Origin: Saururus chinensis
Lineage: Eukaryota; Streptophyta; Magnoliopsida; Piperales; Saururaceae
Assembly (NCBI GenBank): GCA_035235625.1
Contig: CP141142.1
Span: 36,280,995-36,344,994 of the forward strand
Reading direction: 5' to 3'
Length of the DNA stretch: 64,000 nucleotides
Within the stretch, counting starts at the first letter, position 1; each line of letters starts with the position of its first letter. Made by a program: the position numbers and the translations under genes. The notes under the pieces are model-generated. The model saw only the letters and a list, made by a program, of their open reading frames with translations, was not told the origin of the DNA and made no database searches. Positions 11,601 to 23,347 of the stretch are shown in pieces.

Positions 11601-14318
11601 TTTTTTAAATGTTTGTTCTGTAACATGTTTAGCTGGAAATGATGAAATTGTAGGTTCCTCGCCTTCATTGTTTAGTACACCGTAAGCTGGGAAGTCAGGA
11701 CTTCTTTCACTGTCCTCATAGTTATGAGGTTTGATTTGCTATTCCATCGTGCTGTCTTGTTTGCAATTTTATCATGTTTCTTCCATTGAATTTAAAGTCT
11801 GTAGCTTTGTGTGTTTTGTATGCCTTTATCTTTTGCATGGGTCGATGTATTTTTACCCTTCCTTTGAAGTGTACTTGTTTATTAATGTTTTATTCATCTC
11901 TGCAGCCTAATCCTAGTACTTATAAAGAAATTCGAGAATCATTGCTTAGATATCTTACGACTGTTATGGGAAATGATGGATTAGCAGCTCATTGCATGTT
12001 GTTGCATTTGCTGTCCAAGGTAAATGTGCCCATTGTCTTTTTTAGTTCCCTGCTTCCTTGTGGGTTTTTTTTTATCAAAAAGATTTCTCATATGCTGTGG
12101 AACATGGGAGAGGTAGATCAGGCAAAATTGTAGACATTCTTAATGTTGCATCTATTGCTCAATGAAATCCGAAGTGTAGTTGTTTTTTTAATAACATTGA
12201 AGGTCAGCATTTTATCGCGTATCTGTAAACATTGCATATGTAATGAAATGTTTGTTATTTGTAGTTTTTCTCAAATCATTCAGTATGGTTCATATATCCT
12301 TCTATCTCCCTATGCCCCAAATTAATAGCTCCAATTGGTTTTTATTTTAGTTCATTTTGAATAACCAAATGTAGTTATTAATGTGGGACAGAGAGTATAA
12401 AATAATGCAACCTTTTTAAAGTGTCACATATACTCCTTGCTGATTCCATACAGCTGCTTTCGAAATGAGCAAGGTATTACTTCTACATCTTATTTTAGGT
12501 TTTTCCCATGCCACGAGTTGGTACTCATCCCCTTCTATTAGCACTTCATTGATCTTTGCCGCCTCTTGCTAGGATTTTTTTTTTCTTTTCATGATGAGTA
12601 TTATTGATTCAGCTTTTGATTTCCACCATTACTTTGAAAGAAGGATAGAGATATTTTGAAACCTATGCGGATCTATTACATGTAATTACCTTTTCACTTG
12701 AGTCATGCAGTTTTAACTCAAAATAGTTTATCACGTGATTTCATTGAGCAGGTGGATGGTAGAGTTGGCAATTTTGCTGTGGGAAAATTATCACTGAATT
12801 TGAGTGGTTTTACCAAAGAAAAAATGTCCGTTTTTGGCACTCAACTCAATACTGCTATCCAGAATCTTTTGCCTTTCTCACACCATGTACCTTTATCTGT
12901 CCAATACCTCAACAGCGCTATACTTGCACCAAGGAAAGATTACCAGACTAACAGGTAGAGCAGTCTCAGTGGTGTTGAAATAGTTCAATTTACATTAATG
13001 GGAATGGAAATTGAGCAAGAGATAGGTCAGCGTATAATTGTTTATTGTCTGTAAAATGTCATTTACGGAGGAAGATTTCGAATTGGTCAAATTTTCTGAT
13101 CTCGTGTGTTTCTCTTAACAGACTGGTCGCTGGAGTTCTGCAGCTTGCTCATGGGACTCACTTGACCATTGATGAGACCCAATTGCAACCAGGGACACTT
13201 GATTCTAATGGAGTTTCTAATGTGAGAGTGCTAAAGAATCTTCTAGAATGCCAAAGTGTAAGTCTCTTTCAGTTCATTCCAGCTATAATGTTGATAAAAA
13301 GGTTTTTGCGGAAATGATAATTAATTTGTTGTTTTAGGTTGAATATGAGTTTGAATTCTATAAAATGGAGATGGCTGCGGATTTTCAGCTACTAATTCTC
13401 TCTGAGGGAAAATCAAATATTTTACCCGCTGATTTCGTAGTACCTTTCCAACCATCTGCTGTCGTGGCTGCTGTGAATGCCCACACAGGCGAATTACGCG
13501 CTTGGAGGTGGTATATCGCCTCAGTAAAATCTTGCTTGAATCATCAAATTGAACAGGATATCCAAATGGTACGTGGACACATACAGTTATCCAGGAACTA
13601 AACTACTTGATCATTTGGCGAGCAGTGAAAATGAAGATAAATCTTTTAAGTAGTCCTTTGTATGATCACTGTGCCCTCTTTGTCTGTCTTGAAATAACCC
13701 CCCCTGATAATGTAATATAATCGATTTATTATGTGGTGCATGCATACTTTTAATTTGGATGTGGTATATTTGATGGGACTTATTATTTTTTCCAATTAGT
13801 CAATTATATATCACTTGGTTACAGGTGATAGAGAATGATATGGTGGCAGCCAGACAAGAAGACCGGAATGTGGGCCCGGATGATTTTAGCAGGTTGATAC
13901 AGGGCCATAATTTGGAAAAGTTTATTTAAGCTTGTTTGAGTTGCGGCTCGCATGAGCCCATGGCCGTTGGATTGAGATTTGATGGCGAAGGGGGTAGAAA
14001 CTGATCTACCCCATAAGTTAGTGCATTGTCTGATCAAAATCTGATGCACGCTACGGGGCTCACACACTCGCTTGTGAGCCCAGACCCATATAAATGGATC
14101 TCAATTTTCTTTTGAAGCTACGCTGAGGCTTTCACCAGAAAATGTTGTTTCTTTCCCAGGGTTGAAACTTATGTCATTGATGCCTACTGCTTTTCAGGTG
14201 GCTAACAATGGCCAGGTTGGTATCAGCAAGCTTTGGCGAGACAAAGTTATCATTGGAGCATTGGCAGCTGGCCAAGGAACTGGAGAGACTGAGAAAGGAG
14301 AGGATCCAGGTGAAGTGA
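8680..14318 (+). CDS. ETG1: Mini-chromosome maintenance complex-binding protein (MCMBP / ETG1), 14 exons, 597 aa
   Basis: Exons: 8680-8856, 9472-9585, 9671-9778, 9877-10011, 10082-10129, 10806-10913, 11044-11199, 11654-11728, 11906-12019, 12752-12954, 13122-13257, 13338-13568, 13825-13892, 14198-14318. Every intron is GT-AG. The sum is 1794 bp with one open frame. Introns are phase 0 except introns 10 and 13, which are phase 2. The start MVGLAYDCLNNPLGAVRLTF and the end SLEHWQLAKELERLRKERI match my memory of the Arabidopsis protein, as do internal blocks LLRFRGMVQDMLG, VPRLHCLVHRKLG and WRWYIASVKSCLNHQIEQDI. Length is close to the family's roughly 590 residues. The protein binds MCM2-7 in the nucleus and is needed for replication and sister-chromatid cohesion. 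Intron 9 carries a Stowaway MITE and intron 13 a MITE-like insert. The terminal exon is duplicated at 63572-63692. Confidence 0.93.
12303..12399. mobile_element. Stowaway-type MITE in MCMBP intron 9, about 97 bp
   Basis: The left end TATCTCCCTATGCCCCAAAT continues into taatagct. The inverted right end TATACTCTCTGTCCCACATT continues into aataact. Inverted TIRs, TA flanks and short length fit Stowaway. It appears related to the 1413-1617 element, since both share the TTAATAGCT block. Confidence 0.65.
13935..14100. mobile_element. MITE-like insert with GGGCTC hairpins in MCMBP intron 13
   Basis: Intron 13 contains GGCTCGCATGAGCCC near 13943 and GGGCTCACACACTCGCTTGTG followed by agccc near 14056-14081. 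Each can fold on itself. The bases between (gatggcgaagggggtag and gatgcacgctac) recur at 63383 onward in the duplicated copy, where the second hairpin is partly deleted. Superfamily is not assignable and no target duplication was found. Confidence 0.35.
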
Positions 14319-14621
14319 AACATTTGCTATATGTTTGCATGTGCAAAAGATATGCCACGAATGTATGTAAATAGAATTGGCTAATGTATTGTGGCTAATT
14401 GGCGTTTGTTTAATGCAAGAAATGAGAACCTTTGTACTTGTGGACATAATATGAATGCACTGCACAAGGTGAACATGAAGAATTGGAATTGCCCTTGGAA
14501 AACTGTTGTCCCGAACGTTACGAATATATTGATTAGGCTAAAAAGGAGTGTGCAAGAAAGTGTGGCGTCCCATATAACAGTTATATTACCATATGCATTG
14601 AAATACATGAAAAGAAAGCAA
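13980..14621 (+). repeat. Segment duplicated at 63383-64000 (MCMBP intron 13, exon 14, 3' flank)
   Basis: From gatggcgaagggggtaga onward this segment is nearly identical to the window's right end. The copy differs by scattered substitutions, a short deletion in the intronic hairpin, and small indels in the 3' flank. The coding part of exon 14 is unchanged by eye. The right limit of the duplication is not seen, because the window ends. Confidence 0.93.
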
Positions 14622-14707
14622 TTATATATTCATAAGAAGTGAGTTATGTACATCAGATTGCCACTCTGGGCTGAAATAAACTGAAGCAGAACAACAAAAG
14701 AAAGATT

Positions 14708-15698
14708 TCAGAATCCCAGCGGCATGGGCGTGGGCATCATAACCATCGGCCCGGACGGGATGAACTGGTATGGTTGATGTGGGAGCATCATCGCCGGCGG
14801 CTGTTGAAGCAACTGAAAGAAGCAATGGCTCGGTGGGGGTATCATCAGCGGTCTCTGCACCAACTGAAACATGGGAACCGTCGCCACTGGCCGAGGCTGC
14901 TGCACTTTGAATCGGCGAGAAACGCCGGCTTTCAGGCCGTAGAGAGCCCCTTCAAATACCAACTCCTGGAACCCGTAACGCCGCTTCATCTTCCGAAACA
15001 CCGAGCCTGTGAGCAAGCTGTCGGACCCGGCCTGGTGGCTGCCACCGACCCGCTCCACCTCCATGATCCTGGCCAGCCTCTCCAGCTCCAGCTCGCCGCC
15101 CAGCAGGCCGTCGCAGTACTAGGCAATCACCTTCACGTCGTAAAGTCTCGGAAACAGTTGGCCCAATAGCTCCAAAAATCCCTCCAACTTCTCCGGCAAA
15201 GGGGACCCCGTGAGGATCTTCACCAGATAACCGAGATCATAAAAGCCATGGGACGTCACCCAACTAGTCATTCTGTTCCAGCACAAACGCATCAGCTGCT
15301 TCATCAGCCTGGCGAAGTCACCCGAATCGATGCCCTCGCGCATGTTAGCCTCCATGTCGCAGCAGCTGGATGGACACCGGGTCGTGGACGTCCTCCGCTG
15401 GGTTGAAGTCCTTCAGGTTGAACTCCCAGCAGGCCGGCCGGTCGACTCCGTCGTCAAAGAAGGCGATGCCGACCTGAATAAACTTCATCGAATCGACATT
15501 GAACTTCAAGTCGCTGTATTTCTCCTCCTGGTTCGCGTTTCTGGGGGAGCTCCTCGGGAAGCCTGGAAGCTCAGTGTCGACGGCTACGTACTGATGGGTC
15601 ATGGCTGCAGCCTCCACCAGCTTCCATTCTTCCTCCAAGTTTTTGGCCCAGACATGGCGTATCGCCATTGCAGCTTTCTCTATCTCCCCCATCTCCAC
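14708..15698 (-). pseudogene. CCR4-associated factor 1 (CAF1) deadenylase pseudogene
   Basis: Intronless minus-strand sequence reads as CAF1, the DEDD 3'-5' exonuclease subunit of CCR4-NOT that shortens mRNA poly(A) tails. Visible blocks are IRHVWAKNLEEEW, VAVDTELPGFP (catalytic D41 and E43 of the first frame), FIQVGIAFFDD, WVTSHGFYDLGYLVKIL (third acidic residue) and HQAGSDSLLT (fourth). Two lesions break it. The frame shifts near 15345-15360 between LLRHG and EANMREGIDS, where about four residues present in relatives are also missing. An in-frame TAG lies at 15119-15121 after LYDVKVIA, and the frame beyond continues as YCDGLLGG. The C-terminal proline- and glutamine-rich tail runs to 14708. 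All DEDD residues survive, so the loss may be recent. It is convergent with MCMBP. Confidence 0.85.
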
Positions 15699-17341
15699 TC
15701 TTCTTCACGAACGAGAACAAGAACTCGCAGTCGAAGAACCTCACACCTTTTCAGCAGTGGAAACTCTAACACGTAAAAATAAAAATGGGACCGACTTCCT
15801 AGTATAGAACGCAGGAAACTCCTGCTAGCCGCCTTCCCTGTATAACGAAATCTTCCCTAAAAGTGAACCCCGTATCCGGACCGAATTTCCTCAAAAGCTG
15901 CATGACCCAGTTTCCTTAAATTGGATTGAAGCGACCTGATTCTCTTACTTCAATCTTATTAATAGAGGACGGCAACGGTTATTCCATCATAAGGCAATAT
16001 TTTAAAACTCTGATTATTTCAACCGATTTTCTTCCGAGCTCTTTCTTCCCATTTTCCAAGATCGAATATCTCTTGTTTACTCTATTTTCTGTATCTTCAT
16101 CTTGGGAAGTCCCTGACAAACAAAAATTCTGAAACTGGACGTAAAGCCATCTCCCTGCCAGAAAAATTTCATACCTACAGCAATTGTAAGCCTTCACCTT
16201 TTTGCTTCATACAACATGTAGACTGTAAGCTTTATTGTTATTGATTAGAGAAAATAACTCTTTTTCTGAAGCCTTAAATCATTATGAAGTTCATATATAT
16301 AATTTCTCTGCTAGTTGTTTCTGAATTAATCAGTTGATTTATTTGGAAAGTTAACAACAATACTAGTTTAGAGCTGAATTTCCAAGTAGTGTGGGTTAAT
16401 GTGACCACAAAATCTGATACAATCTGGTGTTAGCCCAACAATCGTTTTACTGGTTTTTTGTAGATGATGGGCTAGTATGCTTACAGATCCACTCGACCTG
16501 GCATCAACTGTAAATATCCGAGGATAAAATTCCACAAAAACCACAAACCTCTCTCTTGAATTTTGTTTTGAACTAACTATAGGTTGCAAACACTGAAATA
16601 TTTGCCACTTCATCAATGTGGGTTAAAATCACTGTTATATTTGGAAGCACAGTCTGCATTTTGGCTTTTTTTGAATCGGAGACTATGAACCGTAACCAGT
16701 ATAGCAAGTCTTCTTCAACCTCCTTTGGCTATGGCTATGAAGGATGTTCCTTAAGAGCTGTAAGAAAATCTAGTTGCGGAGATACAGGACTGCTCATCCG
16801 TGGTTGTCGATCAGTACAAAGTGCGTGAGGAGAAGGGGCTGGCTGGCAGTAGTGTCGCATGGCATAGAGAACAGAGGACATGGAGGGATTTGATCTGGGC
16901 ATTGGGAAGAAAGGGCTCGGGAGAAAATCAGTTCATGTGGTTGAACTAGTCAGAGTTTTCAACCACTGCCCCAAACTGGAAACGGGACATTCACGGGGAG
17001 TTAAATCGTTTCTGCCTACTTAGGAAAGTCTCCCCTGGAAAACTGACTGGTGGCTAATGTTGTGGAGGCTTGAGCCCTCCGCAACAGATTTTAATTCGAC
17101 ATTGATTGGGCACTTCGAATCCAACGGTAACTGGGTTAATCGCGAGTGCCCTTTAAGTATCGAGTGCGGCTCTAATCATCGTACTATCTCCATTACATGT
17201 TTATGTTGGAGTCATTAAGTGAAGACTCCTTAATTTTGGGTTTGAAGTTGGAGGTGAAACTGATCACTAGTTAATCCGACCGTATTAATTTAAACCGATA
17301 CATCCTAACAATAATTAAGGATGAAAAAATGGCATATATAC
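15699..17341. other. No recognisable gene
   Basis: Upstream of the CAF1 pseudogene the sequence contains short open frames without family resemblance, for example at 16616-16828. A G/C-richer patch at 16830-17180 has no recognisable product. Confidence 0.4.
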
Positions 17342-17667
17342 TGTTATGACCTACCCCTAGGGGTCGGGTCCACCTTTATGATTAGTAATATTATTAGGAT
17401 TTAATTATTAGTAATTGTATATTAGAGTAGTTAGGATTTTATTAGGCTTAGGCATATATTAGAGGCCCATTTTAGTTAGAAGTCTATTCCAATTAAAAGT
17501 TTTAATAGCACGAGGATTATGATATTTAATTGCCTATAAATACGTAGAAGTTATGCCTATTTTAAAAAAATTAAAAATTAGATTAAAGTTAATTTAATTT
17601 AATTTTATTGTTCAATTATTTTTCTTATATTTTTTCTTTAATTATGCTTATGTTGACATAAGACTTA
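17342..17667 (+). repeat. 5' LTR of the 17.3-23.3 kb element
   Basis: Starts TGTTATGACC and contains the TATA-like CCTATAAATACG near 17533. Its exact 3' limit is uncertain by a few bases. It aligns by eye with 23021-23347. Confidence 0.82.
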
Positions 17668-17672
17668 ATTAT

Positions 17673-17685
17673 TGGTATCGGAGCA
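17673..17685 (+). other. Primer-binding site, initiator Met-tRNA type
   Basis: TGGTATCGGAGC differs by one base from the common plant retrotransposon PBS TGGTATCAGAGC. It lies a few bases after the LTR end, as expected. Confidence 0.8.
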
Positions 17686-18483
17686 TTCGATTTTTGACTT
17701 CTCTCTCACCCTCCCAATTATAGATATTGATGGGCTCTAAGCCCAACTGCCGTTTTGATGAACTTATCGATGCCATAGACTCCATCACACTCATGGTCGA
17801 ATTGCTACTTCCACATTTGCCCAAGCCTTTGAGTACCTCTTCTTCAATTACAGTTGCTGGGAAGACGACCTTCTTCCACTACAGGTTGTGTCTTCACCAC
17901 CTGAAATTACTAATGAAGAAGCTTCCATTGATTACAAATCTGTTGGAGCAACAAATTCCCTCGCACCATTGCACGTGGTTGTTCCTACTATGCTTCAATT
18001 GCATGATGCAGCGGTTCATCAACTAGAAGCGAAGTTTCCTCAACCAGAAGCTGAGCTAGCGTAGACCATGAGCATGGATTCACTGCTGATTCTCTTGTCC
18101 TCTGCCGATAATGTGGTTGCAAATTGATTGGCCCTAGCAAAAGATGTAGATCTTTGTGAACACCCTGATAAGGAAGACCATCACCATCACGTCCAAGAGC
18201 ATCACTTCCATCAACAACGTCCAGTCCAAGATTCAAGACAATCTGGCCTCAATTCAGAACAGAAAAGGAGGAACTTTCGCCGTTGTCCAGTTAGGAGAGT
18301 CGAGCTCCAGCAATCAGACAGTCTACTGGCAATCCATTGTCGGTCTCCTCTAGTTCTCATAACTCTCATTCGGTTATGTCTAGCTCGCCCAATGCCACCC
18401 AAATCATGTCCACCGGCAACCTTGGTAGTGCTGGCTGTTCTGGTCACTCCGGTCTATCATGGGGTAGTGAAGCGGACTATTCG

Positions 18484-20315
18484 TGTAACGACCCGACCCA
18501 ACCGGGTCCACAAAATTACTAATAAAAAAAATTTGATCTTTCCTTAAACCAGGAATCATCATCTGTGTGCAAGAGGTATAACATTCATCTACACACTACG
18601 GAGTTTAAAGCTTCCCCGTATGTAGACTTAGGTTGTAACAAACACATACACACAACGAAGCTTCATAGTTCGTTGCGTGTAAAACAAAATTAAAACATAT
18701 ATTTATAATTAATTTGGATCGGGCCAATGTTGCTTTGCCGTTGGTTGCCTACGTACATATTGGATATTATTCTAATACGATTGGATCCAAACGTAGTTCT
18801 GCCTAACGGCTAATACATACAACAAGCATCACAAAATCATATATGTTAGAATACATATATACTGATATTTAATCGAAGTTATAAAAAAATTTATCATATA
18901 TCGGAGTCAAGCGGAAATTAATAAGCCAACGAAAATGTACATCTCGCTCTACCATAGAGCAGGATCAAAACTACATACACACGTCTCGCTCCATCACTGA
19001 GTCAATACTGAACACATACATATTCTATACATCTTGCTCTACCCTAGAGCAAGATGAAACATAAACATGTCACATCAAAGCATAGTAGATAAGAGCACAA
19101 AGGATCATGGCATAGCATAGCACACATCGTAATTCAGCACATGCAACTCTTAAATAGGATGTCAGAAATACTTACTCCCCTCATGTCTTGTAAGGTAATG
19201 GTATTCAGAGTTGCTCGTTCCTTCTTAGCGTCCTCCCCTTAGGATCCAAAGGCAGTGAACGAAGACTCCTCTAGCCTTCATACGTTCCTTGCCATACATG
19301 GAAAGATATCTCACAAATGCTCCCTTTACCAGAGACTTCTTGTCTTCTGCGCCAGTGAGTGGCAGACAGAACCTCCCCTACTCGGGATTATTTCTTTGGT
19401 TGTGGCTTGGCAACTTTGGCCAGAACCCCGTCTTGTTCCTGGCCCATTTTTCTTTCTCCGCTGCTTGAGGACGATGGGCAGGGCTTCTCCTTGTCTCGGG
19501 GTATTTCCTCATCATACATTAGCCAACTCAAAGAATGACCCCTCCATTACTAAGAGCATGCTCGATTTAGTCAAGAACGTCTCTTGGATGGGCTAAATCG
19601 GAGCTAGGATGCTCAGAAACAGAGAAAAAGAAGATTGTCGGTGCTTGAGGACAACGCGCAGGACCTCTCCTTCTCTTGGGGTGTTTCCTCTTTATACGGT
19701 CTCCAACTCGAAGAATGGACCACTCCATTGTGTAGATTACGCTCGATTTACTTAAGAACGCTTCTTGAATGACCTTGATTGGACTCAGAACAGTCAAAAA
19801 CGGGGGAGAAGAAGAATTGCTGAAAAATCGGAAGAAAAGGGGTTTAAATAGACCCCCGAGCCGCTGAACCTGTGCGGGTCACACCCGCGGTAACTCGGGT
19901 GCGCACTAGTCGCACGTCGTGCACTGCGCGCCATTTTGTTTTCCCTTTTTCTTTTATTATTATTATTTATATAAGTCCAAATCTTCAAATAGGCGTATAT
20001 TCCTACCCCAGATTTGGATTTGTGCGTTCTTAGTACCGTTGGACTCGTATCGATGAGCCCTTCAATATTAACCCATTAAAGTAATAAATCATGTTCTTTC
20101 TAAGTGGGTCCCACTTATTTTATATAATTTTCGAAGGTCGTAACTTCCGGTCCCGACCTCCGTTTCGCCTGTTCTTTGATTTGTTACGCTCGTTTCTTCG
20201 AGTTCTACTCAAATACAGAGGTTTCAACCTTTGAAATTATCTATAATTTATTATAAAAATTACTAATTACCTCTAACCCCCTTGGTTAGACGTAATCGAA
20301 AAGCGGGGTATTACA
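18484..20315 (-). mobile_element. Gypsy-type LTR, minus orientation, about 1.8 kb, nested in the LARD-like element
   Basis: On the minus strand it starts TGTAATACCCCGC (at 20315) and ends CGGGTCGTTACA (at 18484), giving TG...CA termini. Immediately upstream on the minus strand (20316-20331) is the purine tract TTTAAGGGAGGAAGAA, so this is the 3' LTR of a minus-strand element whose internal part lies at higher coordinates. No second LTR or polyprotein is legible; the internal part is truncated or decayed by about 21.5 kb. Flanks ATTCG and TTCTT do not match, which argues against a solo LTR. Confidence 0.7.
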
Positions 20316-20822
20316 TTCTTCCTCCCTTAAACGAATTGAGTCCTCGCAATTCACCCAAAATACTCGTCAAAACACATATAAATATCTAACAAGCTCCGAT
20401 ATTTAATTGGATAAGTAATCATTAACAGAGTTTAATAGATCATAATAAAAAAAATCACATATAAATAGAATCCAATCTTAAAATTGGATGAAACATTCTT
20501 AAACAGTATCTGATAATTTGTAATCACATGAAATATTTCAAACAAAATCCGATTATTAATTTAAAATTGAATAAATCATATCGTACAAAATTTGCTATTT
20601 AATTCAGAGTCAAATAAATCATCGTTCAGAAATCTGATATGTCATTCAAAATCAGACATATCATTCCTTCAAAGTTCAATAATTTGATCGTTCATCAAAA
20701 TCTAATAAATCGTTCATAAATGAAATCCTGTAGTAAATTCAAAATCAGATAAATCATTATTCAGAAATTTGATATGTCATTAGAAAATTAGACATATCGT
20801 TTATTTCAAAATCTTAAATTAG

Positions 20823-21315
20823 AGTGTCGTGATACCTAACGGCTTACTTCCGCACTCATGGGGACACGGATGGATAGAAGTTTTCCCATGATGCTCCACA
20901 CCTGTGCATGCCAGAACCGAATAATTATTCGGGGTATCTTTATTTAAATCTGCGATACCGAACTACTTCATCCGCACTCATGGGGCCATGAAAGACGGAA
21001 GGATAGGAGCTTTCCCATGATGCTCCACACCTGTGCACGACAAAACCGAATAAATATTTCAATTGGTATCTTTATTTAAATCCGCGATACCGAACGGCTT
21101 CATTCGCACTCATGGGGCCATGGAAGACGGAAGGATAGAAGCTTTCCCATGATGCTTCACACCTGTGTACGCCAAAACCGAACAAATATTTTGATGGGTA
21201 TCTTTATTTAAATCCGCGATACCGAACGGCTTCATCCGCACTCATGGGGCCACGGAAGACGGAAGGATAGGAGCTTTCCCTTGATGCTTCACACCTATGC
21301 ATGCCAGAGCCAAAT
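20823..21315. repeat. Tandem repeat, about 122-131-bp unit, four copies
   Basis: The phrase CCGCACTCATGGGGCCAC or a close variant recurs near 20848, 20970, 21100 and 21231. Each is followed by TTTCCCATGATGCT-type sequence, a CACACCTGTG block and TATCTTTATTTAAAT. It lies internal to the minus-strand gypsy LTR. Confidence 0.85.
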
Positions 21316-21606
21316 TTGGCAGTATCCAGAATTGATAGCTTTTGGGATTTATACCAAGTAACTATCCAGAGAGTTCGAAGACCCAAATCATCGAAAACTT
21401 CGTTATCAAATCAAATCCTGAAGAAACATTTTTTATTAAACCAAATTTGTCATCGAAATTCATTTCAATACGCTAGCGGAATCAACCTTGAAGCTATCCA
21501 CTAACACCTCATGTCCTATACCACAGGTGTTTGATGATTTCTTCTTAGCAATTCCACAGGCAATTGAGATGAATTTACTACAGTTCAAATCTATTTTCAA
21601 ATACCC

Positions 21607-21818
21607 AAGGTGCATTCACGTGTGAAAGTGTTATATACTAAGTGTGTATGCATTGCGGGAACTATCCATAGTATTGCACACCTTGTATGCAGGCGTTGCA
21701 GGGAAGGCCCGCAATGACCTTCCCCGCAATGCATGCATACAAGGTGTGCAACACTATGGAAAGTTCTTGCAATACATACATACTTAATATATAACACTTC
21801 CACACGTGTGTATGCCTT
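21607..21818. repeat. Near-perfect 212-bp fold-back hairpin (MITE-like)
   Basis: The left arm, starting AAGGTGCATTCACGTGTG, is mirrored by the right arm, whose inverse starts AAGGCATACACACGTGTG. The arms pair for about 100 bases each, including GTGTTATATACTAAGT and TTGCACACCTTGTATGCA, leaving almost no loop near 21710-21720. No convincing target duplication was found. The whole unit would make a long RNA stem if transcribed. Confidence 0.78.
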
Positions 21819-23020
21819 AGCACATATCATAGATAGTTCGCTTCGCTACCCCGTGATAGATCGCTATTCATCCTCACATGGCCAAACCGCCACCAGAACC
21901 TCCACCGCAACCTTCGCCTTTGGCTTCCACCACCACCACCTCTATCGTCTCCGTTTGGGTGAAGGCGACCCCGGTCCCCGTCTGTGATAACCATAGTTGC
22001 AATTCAAATGCTGGTCATAGTCGCCATGGGATACCTCAAGTTGCCGCCTTTCCCACTCCTAGGACAAATTTGTTTCTTCTCCAACATCAAGCTTCCTTCC
22101 TTCCATCGTCCGTTTATGTGGCAGCTCTTCCTGGCACTGATCTTCTAATCTCTGCCCCTCCAAATTTGCAGCATAGTCCCACGTCCACTGTGGCCATCAC
22201 AGAGTTCCCTTCGCCTTTGCATCACCCGCAAGTCATTTTTGCCCATCAATCAGTCGTGCCGCTGCCAGTCGCTCTAGTCAGTGCTCCTCACTAGCACCAC
22301 CGTGGCTCAGACACCCAAGGCCACCTAGCCATTCACCCCATTGTTTGACCTGCAGTTGTCTGCCTAGAAAGTTGCTACCTTTTTGGATTCACTGACGACG
22401 CTTTCTAGATCCATCCCCCTTCAGCTTGGCCACCTCCTCACTGAGTCCATGATAACTCTCATCCAGCCGCAGCATCTCCAGAACGGCTGCTACTTCCTTC
22501 ATTTTTTCCGTCCTCTTCTCTCCCTATTCCAAACAAGGCTTTGTTCCATGTGTTAATCCTGACTCCTCATGATGCCCACAACTATGTGCCAATTCGAGCC
22601 AACATTCCACCTCCAGAAGATTCCTTCCATGACCCAGATCTCATTTTCCTCACGATCTTTTTCTCAGGGTCCACTTGTGGCCTTGTTTGCACTCTGTCTT
22701 CTTCTAGTTTGCATATGTGGCTCACCCAAATATTTGGATTTGGAATTGGATTCACCTTCTTCCCTCGTAGCTCTTGTTGCAAGGCCCAAGCATGGTCTTT
22801 CATTACCAATTTATTCGATCCCCACGACAACATGTACCTTTGGCTATCTTGTGCATTCGATAGTTGTTGAGTTTGTTTTAGAAACACAAACATCTAAGTC
22901 GATTTTCGTGCACACCCATATATTCAAGCTGAGCATTGGTGGCCCAAGTTCATATTTTTACTTATGTTACAACACATTGACGACCACCTCGAGGATGAGG
23001 TGGAGTGAAAGCAAAGTGGA

Positions 23021-23347
23021 ATGTTATGAACCACCCTAAGGGTCGGGTCCACCTTTACGATTAGTAGTATCATTAGGATTTAATTATTAGTGATTGTATT
23101 TTAAAGTAGTTAGGATTTTATTGAGATTAGGCTTATGTTAGAGGCCTATTTTAGTTAGAAGTCTAATTATAATTAAGAGTTTTAATATCATTAGGATTAT
23201 GATTTAATTGTCTATAAATATATAGAGGCTATGCCTATTTTTAAAAAAATTAAAAATAATATTAAAGTTAATTTATTTTTATTTTACTATTCAACTATTT
23301 TTCTTATGTTTTTCCTTTAATTCTGCTTGTGTGGACATAGGATTCCA
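23021..23347 (+). repeat. 3' LTR of the 17.3-23.3 kb element
   Basis: Starts TGTTATGAAC and parallels 17342-17667 along its whole length with scattered differences, so the insertion is not recent. Confidence 0.82.

Larger units (their letters stand above)
17342..23347 (+). mobile_element. Non-autonomous LTR retrotransposon (LARD-like), about 6 kb with nested insertions
   Basis: Two direct LTRs of about 326 bp begin TGTTATGACC (17342) and TGTTATGAAC (23021). Both share the GGGTCGGGTCCACCTTTA, AGGATTTAATTATTAGT and CCTATAAATA-like blocks, and end near gacatarga. TGGTATCGGAGC, a near match to the primer site for initiator methionine tRNA, follows the left LTR. A purine-rich stretch (gatgaggtggagtgaaag) precedes the right LTR. 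No reverse transcriptase or integrase is legible between them; open frames such as 21878-22294 are proline- and serine-rich with no family I know. Target duplication is uncertain: both outer flanks have a catatat-type sequence but not an exact 5-bp match. Confidence 0.8.

Noticed and set aside
14162..14374. Plus-strand frame starting KLMSLMPTAFQVANNGQ
   Set aside because: It is out of frame with the spliced MCMBP terminal exon; the true reading is WLTMARLVSASFGETKLSL.
14774..15807. Plus-strand frames opposite CAF1
   Set aside because: They are antisense to the recognisable CAF1 sequence.
21878..23039. Three overlapping proline/serine-rich frames as possible gag or host genes
   Set aside because: No zinc knuckle, protease or RT motif, and the frames overlap; they lie within a non-autonomous LTR element.
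17342..23347. Exact target-site duplication for the LARD-like element
   Set aside because: Both flanks contain a catatat-type sequence, but no 5-bp match fits consistent LTR ends.
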